DNA of 64,000 bases from Angiostrongylus vasorum (taxonomy: Eukaryota > Nematoda > Chromadorea > Rhabditida > Metastrongylidae): the NCBI GenBank assembly GCA_018806985.1, contig JADANN010000159.1, positions 1-64,000 on the forward strand, written 5' to 3'. The notes below the pieces were generated by a model. The model was given only the letters and a program-made list of their open reading frames with translations. It did no database searches and was not told the origin of the DNA. Of this stretch, positions 55,046-64,000 are shown piece after piece. The first letter of the stretch is position 1, and each line of letters opens with the position of its first letter. A program made the position numbers and the translations under genes.

Positions 55046-57446
55046 GTGAATACTGTTCACTATATGTTGGAATTGCTTATAGCGAACCTCACATCATGTT
55101 CTTTTGCTTTTTTTGGTCGGCATATGTTACAGTGTGTAAATAAGCGAATCGTCGCTAATCTAACAGGATCTAACTCTCAAGACGGCGATGTTGCAGAGGC
55201 GTCACCTATTTTTGTCCACTTCTGAAAAAGAAAACGAGACATTTATAATGCAATGCTGAGCCGTCGATCTTAGGAACTGTTACAAGATGTCGCAGCAAAA
55301 AAAATATTTTCGACTTCGAAGAAAGTACTGTCTCTAAGACAAAAGATTCTCTTTGGCGGACAACAAATCCAGTTTCTCCGCCGCTGCCTTCAACACCGAG
55401 TCGTGCCGAAGTTTATAAAACCAGAATGACTTCACGTGACACGCTGTCAACTACAGGATAGCCAAGAAGTGCTCGACACCGAAATGGAACTACTTCGGGC
55501 CGCACTACGAAGCGAACTGAACGAAATGTTCGCTAGAAAGAAAGATTGTGTGACGAAGGAACATTTTTTGTGCTTTGTATTTGAAGGAAAAAACTTTGGA
55601 GGAGAAAAGCTGGCTCTGAAGAAAATGATACCGCCGAAACATCAGCTACCGTTGTGTTGTATTTCTTTCTTTTTTTGCAAGGAAGTAAATGCACGCTGTG
55701 TAACAACTCCATGATTGCTGAGAAAGAAAACAACGCATTTATAATCCAGTGCCGAGATTAATAGAAAGTCGAACTCTAGCAAAATTTCTGAAAATCTCCT
55801 TAATCTCCTTCATAGCTTCCAAAATGCGTGTTCTGGTTTCCCACTGCAGCAGAAAAAAGAGTGCTTGACGAAACTATAATATAGCAGGTACGACAACGGC
55901 TATCGATTAACGTTTCGAATTTTGTTAAAACTGTTTTAATGCTGATATTTTCAACATAATTACCATCGCTAACAACAGATAATTCATGGTTCTGATCCGA
56001 GCAGCGCCTAAACAAGCCTTATCTCCTCGGTGTACGCTACTATTTGAAAATCTACAACCCATTCAATTCTGAAGATTCGAAACGCTTTGCTGAGCAGACT
56101 ATTTCAGGAGGTGACAAGAGAGATTTTCTCGAGGAAGTAAAATAGTTAAAATATGACTTCACTTCAGATCAGATTCTCTTTTAACGGTCTATATTGTGAC
56201 GATAGTAGTAAACAAAAATGAAAACGACATCTTTCTCGCATTTTTCTTTCAAAATTATAGTAGAAATATATTAAAGAACATGCTTTTGCTTACAACTTGC
56301 GAGAAACCTTGACACAGCCCATCTCGGAACTCCAGAGAAAGTAAAGTCGTGCTCAAACGGAAATTGTCGCCGAAACTGATATTCCGTTGGCGAATTGAAT
56401 GATAACACTGAAAATGGGTCCCTCATCTACTCCAGTATTCAAGTATTATAATTATTTTCGGGAAATCGTCGCGTCACATTGTGATCGATCTTAGTAATGT
56501 GCCGCCATCAACTGCCGGTAAGGTTGAAGAGTGAGGTGCTACCAACAAAACAGGCCTTTGACTAGTAGCTTATTGTCCACTACGATTTAAGGGTTCTTTA
56601 AGTTTTTTTATTAACTGAGATCTCAAGCTGGTGCTTAATGACTTCGTAATCGGAAGTGCAACACTGTTATCGAATATCAAAGAACGCCGTGACAATAATG
56701 GACATCAATGCCATCGACATGAATCGGATTGAAGCAAATCGCATCACTTCTTCGTAATTTCCATGGTGGATTCACCAAATTGTCTTCATCTTCCACGGAC
56801 CAGTTGCGATACAACTGAATGAGACCATTCGTGCAAAGATTACAAGTATAAAAGTACGCCTATGTCCGCACTTCGTTGGATCCTCTACTATATCGTCACG
56901 AAAAAAACTTAATAACAGTCCATTTCGTTATTGAGATTTAATTATGCAAGTTTGTCGTTTATTTCATACAAACAATGGAACAAAATGGGCAAGTTCCTTA
57001 AGAAACACATAAGAGACTAGTCGTCTACTGTGTACACGGGAATAAATCTTCGGAGCGGTTGAAAAGTACATGTCGAATTATCCCAACAATACAAATCGTA
57101 ACAAATGGTGGGTGCCTGAAACATAAAACAAATCCAAATGTTTTGGAAGAAATGAAGAATCTAAGGAAAAACCCTTTTCATGAGTGGAAAGTAAGCGCAC
57201 TTCATCTCCATTCCTTTTGTGAACCGATGAAGGGTCGGACCTGAATGAAAGGGCAAATATCCAGAACGAAATTAGCAAGAAGAACTTTAAAAAAACATAG
57301 AAGAACGAGTAGTACCTTAAAGATTTATCATATACGTTACAACTTTCTGCGCTGTCGAGATCACCTGAAATTTTATGTACCAACTTTATGCAGTCGTAAT
57401 GGTAACAAAAGTGAAGAAAGATTTTTTAAATGAATAAATAATTCAG
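55046..57446. other. No supported gene
   Basis: A plus frame after acceptor 'actacag' (from 55457) reads DSQEVLDTEMELLRAALRSE, LNEMFARKKDCV and looks like a helical exon, but it has no convincing donor and no known family. The rest is AT-rich with short frames. Confidence 0.35.
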
Positions 57447-57685
57447 CAGCGATAAATCCTTGAAAGGAACTGGACTGTGCTACTGTAGGGACTAGGCATA
57501 TTTTACCTAAACAATAAGTTCTGGTAGGCCTACCGATGAGACAACTTAGTTTTTTATTCTCTCAGACTAATCCGGTACCAATTTGCAAACCCAAAACGAC
57601 ATGGGCCTAATTAGCACGGGGCGCACGATCGAAAACACAACCCCGTTTTTTTGCAGAAACCTCTAAAAACTACGCTATACGCTTT
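57447..57685 (-). repeat. SINE S1, strongly diverged
   Basis: 'gtaggcctaccgatgagac', 'ctctcagactaatccggtaccaatttgc' and 'cagaaacctctaaaaactacgctatacgc' at the right end keep the S1 order on the minus strand. Confidence 0.55.
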
Positions 57686-58057
57686 TTCAATTTATAAAAA
57701 TGAAGTTTTGTGCCAGTTCTTCTTTAGACTCAAGGGACATGTCTTAAACAAATTAGTTAACTAACACTAACAAATACATCGGATAGGAAAAAACAGCTGA
57801 AGGAACTGAAAATACCTAGAGATTACAAACCCTAAAAAGTAATTGGAGAAAAAACTAAAAAAATATGTTAGCACCACGTACGCAAGCTCTTCAGTAAGTT
57901 ATGGGCGCAAATCGGTGTTCCTTCTACAGTGAAGTAAAAGGCTTTAACAGTTATGGTATAGAGTGCCACTATTTGTCCCATAATGGCGGTCCATAAGCAG
58001 TGTTTTTTTCTTCCCAAACTTCTAACACTGTCTCTCATTTAATATCTTTACTTACTT

Positions 58058-58262
58058 GATACTTGAACGGCCCGTCCTCACTAGTTGTGCGAGTGCCAGC
58101 ATAATCACCATTTTTTCGGAGATTGGCTGACTAAGCTGTTGTGTTTCCCTGGAATCCCGAGGAGAGCCTGGCCAAAGTCTGCCCCAGGTCGTCACCACGA
58201 CAGGCCGTCGCAGCCCTCGTGGATCAGAGGAAGATTTGCCACCATGCGACTTTGACACGACG
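58058..58262 (-). repeat. Repeat D, half copy cut by S3
   Basis: 'acttgaacggcccgtcctcactag', 'cattttttcggagattggctga' and 'gatcagaggaagatttgccaccatgcgac' match the start of the 30.2 kb copy. It stops at about 58262, where an S3 unit begins, so the other half is lost or displaced. Confidence 0.6.
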
Positions 58263-58267
58263 ACGGA

Positions 58268-58570
58268 AAATATTCGCAAAAGCTGGACCCGGGCCAGATC
58301 GAACCACGATTTCCCTTTCCGGGGGCTCGCGCATTTCACACTGCGCCACGGAAGCTCTTACTCTGCGTTTGTTTCAGTGTTTGACGTGCACGGGTGATTG
58401 CTGATGACACCTATAAAATACGGCCGAGAGAATGGCGAAACGAAGGACTGGCCCGGAGTAGTGGTGAACGTGCAATAATCGGAAAGCTTAAGATCGTGTT
58501 CGATCTCCACCGGAAACACCTGAGGGCCGGAGTTTTGCGTATACATCAGCACGACCAAGAGAAAGCTATT
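58268..58570. repeat. S3 inverted pair
   Basis: Minus unit (58268-58380) whose reverse strand shows a good A box 'tccgtggcgcagtgtgaa' and B box 'gtggttcgatc'. It is followed by a plus unit (58385-58570) with 'agtagtggtgaacgtgc' and 'gtgttcgatctcc'. This is the clearest evidence that S3 derives from a tRNA-like pol III gene. Confidence 0.65.
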
Positions 58571-59500
58571 TCAAATGTTTGCATTCTTTTGAATCTGGAA
58601 TTTTAATGTGCGAAATATCTATGGTTAGACATTATCTTTAGTCACGGATTATTTTAGTACTGAGGAAAAATGCTTGTGATCGAAAGGATTATTTGGAATT
58701 TTTTTTGACAATCCGAAATATTTGCAAGAATAATTTTTTTGGCGTAACCATGCCACATTTCTTGGTTTTCGTTTGCGTTTTGCGTTCTTTATATTATCGA
58801 AAAGAGGTCGGATAACGTCGTGCCTCTCTTGACAAGCTTTCGTTTGCTGTGCACCTTGAAGCTTAATGGGTTCGAATCTCTCAGCAAATCCGCTAGAAAG
58901 GCCTAAATTTTTTAGGTGTGGACAAAAGAAATAAAACTTCTAGCGCTTTTTCGACATCTGAGTAATAGCGGAAGCGTGAGAAATTTACCGTGACATTTAA
59001 AGTTTTGCTATCGTAAGTGGAAGAAGTCTATAAGATTGAAGAAAACTATTTAACAAGTGTGACAGTCCCAACAGACCAACTAGAAATAGCTAGAATCATG
59101 CGAAATTTACGGAAGAATAACTCCTTTTGTGAGGAATAGGAGCCTAGGTAGTTCATGGCAAGGAGTGAATTATCCGCTTCAAGCCGGTTCCACCTAAGCC
59201 GAATGGTACGGCTGCCGAGATTTCCGATTTTGTCGAGAGAATAACATCATGAATTTGGAATATGAAGACCTACTGCATTGGGCAAGGAATGGAAACCCTC
59301 AGATCTCAGCCGCCAATTTCCAGGAAGTCATATTTTCTCTCAACAGATTCATCATTTGGCTGCCTTCATTGACTCGTTATATTGCAATTTTTATTTCAGT
59401 TCGCCAAAAATCCACCTATTTCAGGGTTTTTCAAGGAAAAACTTAACATTGCCATCTGTGTGTGTATCGACCTGGGGAGTAGCGTGAGGAGCCGAAGCCG
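58571..59500. other. No gene seen
   Basis: No coding block that I can support upstream of the histone promoter. A 65-codon frame at 59249-59446 has no recognisable domain. Confidence 0.4.
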
Positions 59501-59501
59501 C

Positions 59502-59509
59502 TATATAAG
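59502..59509 (+). promoter_or_regulatory. TATA box of the histone H4 gene
   Basis: TATATAAG lies 55 bases upstream of the H4 ATG at 59565, the usual spacing in animal histone genes with short 5' leaders. Confidence 0.65.
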
Positions 59510-59564
59510 AGGCGTTCGGTCAATCTCTCATACGACTGCTGTCTGCAATCCTGCGATTGTGAAC

Positions 59565-59840
59565 ATGTCTGGACGCGGAAAAGAAGGCAAAGGACAAATC
59601 AAAGGAGGCGCTAAACGGCATCGTAAAGTGCTCGGGAACAGCATACAAGGAATTACCAAGCAGGCGATTCGTCGTCTGTCTCGCTCGTCGCGCTGCAGTG
59701 ATGTGCATCTCAGGACTTGCACATGACGAAATTCGGGAAGCATTACCTACTGTGTCCAGGCGAGGAGAAAGACCGTGACAGCTGTGGATGTGGGCTATGC
59801 TCTGAAACGCCGTGGACTTACGCTGAACCATTTCGGATGA
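59565..59840 (+). pseudogene. Histone H4 gene, decayed
   Basis: H4 is a core nucleosome protein of 102 residues after Met. The ATG at 59565 opens [20 protein letters not shown], then [19 protein letters not shown] 4-base insertion near 59675-59690 shifts the frame, after which [22 protein letters not shown] is read. About 39 bases encoding the KVFLENVIRDAVT region are then missing. In a further frame [30 protein letters not shown] and a stop (59838-59840) follow. Many substitutions hit residues that are invariant in H4. It is intronless, as replication histone genes are. The TATA box and 3' stem-loop are kept, so it decayed in place from a genomic copy and is not a processed retrocopy. Confidence 0.85.
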
Positions 59841-59877
59841 TAGTCAAGTCTATGCCAGTCGATATATCTGACCCAAC

Positions 59878-59893
59878 GGCCCTCTTTAGGGCC
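59878..59893 (+). terminator. Histone 3' stem-loop
   Basis: GGCCCT-CTTT-AGGGCC, a six-base-pair stem with a four-base loop, preceded by CAAC and followed by ACAT. It lies 38 bases after the stop. This is the replication-dependent histone mRNA 3' processing signal bound by SLBP, and it is undamaged. Confidence 0.8.
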
Positions 59894-59984
59894 ACATAAG
59901 ATGCAGATGAAATGCGTCGTTGTTGTTGTGGTTTAATAGTGTGATAAGTTAAAGACTATTGCTGGAAATATAACAACAATGCAA

Positions 59985-60270
59985 CATACACGCACACACA
60001 TACATAGACAAACAGAAATACAAACACAAACATGCACACCATGCATACATACATACTATGTACATATATACATATATACATATACACATATATACATATA
60101 TACATATATACATACATACATACATGCATGCATACATACATACATACATACATACATACATACATACATACATACATACATACATACGTACACGCACATA
60201 GATACATACACGCACATAGATACATAAACGCACATAGATACATAAACGCACATAGATACATGAACACATG
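59985..60270. repeat. Degenerate CATA/CACA-rich repeat with a 20-base subrepeat
   Basis: Mixed 'catacata', 'tatacata' and 'cacaca' runs. At 60188-60262 a unit close to 'acgcacatagatacataaac' is repeated four times. Confidence 0.8.
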
Positions 60271-60640
60271 CATACATACATACATACATACATACATACA
60301 TACATACATACATACATACATACATACATACATACATACATACATACATACATACATACATACATACATACATACATACATACATACATACATACATACA
60401 TACATACATACATACATACATACATACATACATACATACATACATACATACATACATACATACATACATACATACATACATACATACATACATACATACA
60501 TACATACATACATACATACATACATACATACATACATACATACATACATACATACATACATACATACATACATACATACATACATACATACATACATACA
60601 TACATACATACATACATACATACATACATACATACATACA
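60271..60640. repeat. Perfect (CATA)n microsatellite, about 92 units
   Basis: 370 uninterrupted bases of the tetranucleotide CATA/TATG. The five long open frames through it (repeating Ile-His-Thr-Tyr or Val-Cys-Met-Tyr) come only from the absence of stops in the repeat. Confidence 0.95.
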
Positions 60641-62904
60641 TGCATACATTCTTACTTCTTCGCATTGAAGAAAGCAGTACTGCAACGACGAGAGGCGACG
60701 AGTAGGGTGTTGTAAGGCAAAATAAAGGCACTGTCACTGCGAATGCCTAGTGACATTAATGCCGTTCCGTACGGTCAACGAGGTTATTCGACGGCACCCG
60801 GACCCACCAAGTACCTCATCCATCAGTACAGGGAAATTAGTACCAAATTTTTAAAGTTCAGCTGACTTGATCTGCCCCCAAAAATGAGGAGGCAGGGTGT
60901 AGGAAAAAATATAAGGAGCTCCTTGCACAGTTACTTCGGGATCCGGAGAGAATCGACTCTACAATCACTCGACGAAATTAGTAACGAAAATCAAAAATTC
61001 TCAATTGGCAGAGAAGCTCACGCGCAGATTAGAAGGTCTTCGTAGAATACGGATAGGAGTAAACGAATCGGATTCAAGGAATGATGGTATACGCACAACG
61101 TGTGACGTCAGCTCGTGTAAAAAATAAAAAAGACAAACAGACAGTCCAATGACAGGACAATGGTCCAAACAATAAAATAGACAATACATGACAAAAAAAA
61201 AGCACCTAATAAATAAAATCAAAAAATAAACAAATTGGAGTTTGATCCTTAGTAGAAGTAGGCAAGAAAATAGAGGTTTTGTGCAAAGATTGTTAATTCT
61301 GCGCAAGAGATGTAAATTGCTTATGAGTATCGAAACACTCTGATAAAATCTCGTCGGTGATTTGTCATCCTAGCGAGTAAGTATCGCAAGGCATAGGACT
61401 TCGATGCCGAGAAAGAGCAAAGGAGATGTTTTTTTCGCGTTCCTCACAGGAAACAGTCTATGTGGCTCGTGCAATTTTCGAAGGCAACAGTCTCTCCGTA
61501 ATACGAAGGGTAAAAAGGCTTCATGCGACAAAGAAGCCCATTAAAAAAGGAAATGAATTGTGGTCAAGGCATATCGCCGACGTACTTTCCAGTAAATTTT
61601 GTGAGTGAGCGTACGCTACGTGGATTCTTGCGGTGCACACATTTTGATCCAAAGGAGATCAATAAAGCTTTTCATCAGTTCCCGGTGTTACCCCATCGTT
61701 GACGGAAATTAAGACGGAAAGTGGTTGATATCCGCGTTAATCAAAAAGCTTCGCGGACAATCTTGCATTGTATCTGCCCTCACATTAGTTCTATGCAAAG
61801 TCTGAGGGTTATCGTTAGCATAATTTCCAAAGCACGTTGCTTTCTCTTTAAAAAACCAAACTGAAGACGATCATATTTGTCTCCAGTTTCTACTCTGTGC
61901 TGCAAACTGCAGTCTGTAATAGAAAATAATCTTAAAACGGTAGCTTGGCCCTGTGGCCCTGAGAATCGCATCGAACCGAATCTAGTGCAGCGGAGACTCG
62001 CAAGAAGAACGTATGGCATACTTGTTGTTATATTCTAAAATTTGCAAGACGTTGCACACCTTTTGGTTTTTATCACTTCTCGTTAGTTAGCACTCCATCC
62101 AGTAGTAGTATTGTCCACAGCACAAAAATAGTTCATCAAAGTGTTTAGCTTTACGAGTGTTTCTAGTGCTTATGCGGCGGATGAGGCTGTAAGCCATATC
62201 TAATCGGGTAATGCACATGGGAGAACTATGGTATTATGGTCACCTTCGGAATAGTGGTCTCGACGAAAAAGCATGACGTAACCGGAGATCGCTGCTCAAG
62301 CAGTGAATATGTGTAAAATCCATACCGAGGAACCGAAGAAAACGTTGTTGTAAACCAGTAGAAAGGAAACACAGTTCACGTAGAATACCTGGTATATGAA
62401 GAGAACTAGCATTAATGGACGGATTACGTAGATGTCTATTTACGACCACAAAAAATATACAAGCGGCATTCGCACAGTTTCAACACACCACCGATCAATT
62501 AAAGTGCCTAAAAATAGTCTGCTTTATTTTAGAACTTTCTTGCTCCTTTTACGCTGTCGTTGATTGACTAGCGCAACACTGCAACCACCCAGCATTAGCG
62601 TTAAGATGCTCGAGAGAAATGTTGAGATAACTGACCAACAGACCTGTCAGAATAGAATACAGTACCGAATACATCACTCGAAACGCGACGACTTGATCAC
62701 ACATGGTAATCTAAACTCTTCGGTCATTTCATAGGGAATATGATCTGAAATTCCGTCAATCGCCAAGTAAACTGCTTTTGTGGATTTGTTTCATTGGCAC
62801 CAGAGACACTGAGTGGATTCCGCTCGCACAAGGTCCGTGAAGAGCTACGTAATTTTTGGTACAAAGCTCTTTTCTATTATGCTGGATAGAAGATAACCAG
62901 GGAC
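60641..62904. other. No supported gene; faint SINE piece at 60.77-60.85 kb
   Basis: 'gacccaccaagtacctcatcc' and 'ggaaattagtaccaaat' near 60.8 kb resemble the S1 body. A 60-codon basic frame at 61426-61608 has no recognised domain. Otherwise nothing is seen. Confidence 0.4.
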
Positions 62905-63235
62905 AGACGCCACACTGGTAGTGAAGTCGATCATCACGAGCACGGTGCTGGTTCGATTACCCCCAGGCTCACGAAGCTCATCCCCTGTGGGTTTGGGAAA
63001 TTGGTACAAGACTTGCCCGCGAAAAAATCACAGTGCAATAAAATTGGGAAGGCTCCAGCCCGGATATCTCAGGACTCCGGTGAGAAATGACTCGACCAGC
63101 ATTCTACGACATTCGAGATGAAAAGATCTTCAATCATCAGCAGCCGAAACCACATGTAAAATTTGGGAAGCCTTGGTGGATGATGAATGCTGTTAAACCA
63201 ATCGAATGTGAGAAGTGCTGAGATCCGCACACTAC
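62905..63235 (+). repeat. SINE S2, longest copy
   Basis: Head with B box 'ctggttcgattaccc', body 'aaattggtacaagacttgcc', 'ggatatctcagga', then the 'gactcgaccagcattctacgacatt' block and 'catcagcagccgaaac' shared with 2.4-2.6 kb. The A box is decayed ('cacactggtagtgaag'). Confidence 0.6.
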
Positions 63236-63689
63236 ACATGAGGACGGATCGTATAAAAACAAATCGAAAAAAAAATTAAAAGAAGATAGCCACGGGCAGC
63301 TGGATACCCTGGTGGTAACAGACAGATGCTAAACTGGTTGCAGTTATCTACTAGTGTGACTTTAATAAAGGATAAATGGAAATCATGCATGGCTTGTACA
63401 ATAAGTGATTGTGGGATATTTAAACAGTCAATAAAATATTATTACTGTAATCAACGTGAAACATCTGGGCCATACCAAATCAAACAAATGGGCGTGTTTC
63501 GGAGAATTTGAGTCATTCATGATACATATATTGAAAGTTCCACCTGAGGACTGGTTGTCCAAGTGTCCAAATAAGCAAGTTATCACTTCTACTGTGTGGC
63601 TCCCCAGCATTTCTTGCATTCGAGTCGCTTTCCTCGCATTAATCCTCTACAGTGATCTTCGAACATTTCACCCGTTGTTTAGGCTGCTG
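63236..63689. other. No gene seen
   Basis: Overlapping 60-85-codon frames on both strands without domain or splice support. Confidence 0.4.
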
Positions 63690-63885
63690 CTTGAGAATTG
63701 CTCTTCTTTATGAATGCCGTCGAATGCTGGTCGAGTCAATTCTTCTTGAAATATTGAAGAGATAACCGGGCTGAGGTGTTTCCCACGTGGATTGCAGGAA
63801 AGCGTTAGGGCGGAGTTCGAACTATTACCCTTTGCCTCCTGATCGACGGCATCATTAACCACTGCGCTGTCTCAGTCCCTGCGCT
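63690..63885 (-). repeat. SINE S2 copy
   Basis: On the minus strand the A box 'acagcgcagtggttaa' is followed by the B box 'agttcgaactcc' and ends at 'gactcgaccagcattcgacggcatt', the S2 signature block. The head is well kept. Confidence 0.65.
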
Positions 63886-64000
63886 GAAGTAATTACATAG
63901 AAATGATTATCACTGCTGCGTTCGTATTCTTCGAAGTTTTGTTTATTGTGAAAACTGGACATTCAGAGAGTTTGCATTTACAGAACTGCTTGCACAGAGT

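Noticed and set aside
59565..59840. A processed retrocopy of histone H4
   Set aside because: TATA box upstream and stem-loop downstream are retained and no poly(A) tract follows, which fits decay of a genomic histone gene.
60188..60262. CRISPR-like short repeats
   Set aside because: The 20-base units are contiguous with no unique spacers and sit within a microsatellite of a eukaryotic genome.
59949..60737. Long open frames (up to 262 codons) of repeating VCMY or IHTY
   Set aside because: They follow from a CATA microsatellite that has no stop in any frame; no protein is implied.
61426..61700. A THAP-type zinc finger from 'CTHFDPKEINKAFHQFP'-like wording downstream of a basic frame
   Set aside because: The cysteine and histidine spacing does not hold in any one frame, and no AVPTIF-like end is seen.

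Overview
This is a metazoan, almost certainly nematode, nuclear window. No bacterial-style operons drive it. Most of it is non-coding DNA with dispersed repeats, and the few genes visible are broken into small exons. Several copies of an RTE-clade non-LTR retrotransposon, of a type I know from clade V parasitic nematodes (hookworms and other Strongylida), dominate the repeat content. That placement, and every family name given here, comes from reading translations by eye; no database was searched.

Layout. 1-2.2 kb: repeat fragments and two in-phase exons of a SETDB1/MET-2-like SET-domain methyltransferase. 4.9-6.8 kb: exons of an RBM7-like RRM protein. 7.5-9.6 kb: pieces of a second RTE family (RTE-B). 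10.9-14.3 kb: a near full-length RTE-A element on the plus strand, followed by a decayed copy. 18.0-22.4 kb: the outstanding region, a block of decayed alphaproteobacterial (Wolbachia-like) DNA on the minus strand. It holds pseudogenes for rpsD (ribosomal protein S4), a CCA-encoding tRNA-Leu(UAA), iscX, an IS630-like transposase start and clpB. A nematode repeat has jumped into the clpB fossil, leaving a 13-bp target duplication. 23-34 kb: introns or intergenic DNA with many tRNA-derived SINEs. 34.4-37.8 kb: a full-length RTE-A on the minus strand with a target-site duplication. 38-50 kb: an internal duplication, nested insertions and further truncated RTE copies. 51.1-53.3 kb: exon-like segments of an unidentified minus-strand gene. 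59.5-59.9 kb: a decayed histone H4 gene that keeps its TATA box and its 3' stem-loop. 60.0-60.6 kb: a long CATA microsatellite.

Repeat families are named here for convenience. RTE-A and RTE-B are non-LTR retrotransposons. S1 is a tRNA-derived SINE of about 280 bp with at least 14 copies or pieces. S2 is a second tRNA-headed SINE. S3 is a repeat of about 300 bp, also with pol III-like boxes, often found as head-to-head inverted pairs. D is an unclassified repeat of about 390 bp with five copies.

The bacterial block is not a functioning gene set: every protein gene in it carries frameshifts or stops. It is best read as a genomic fossil of an Anaplasmataceae endosymbiont. Wolbachia fossils of this kind have been reported in a strongylid lungworm (Dictyocaulus viviparus), so the phenomenon has precedent, but the extent and gene content here deserve checking.
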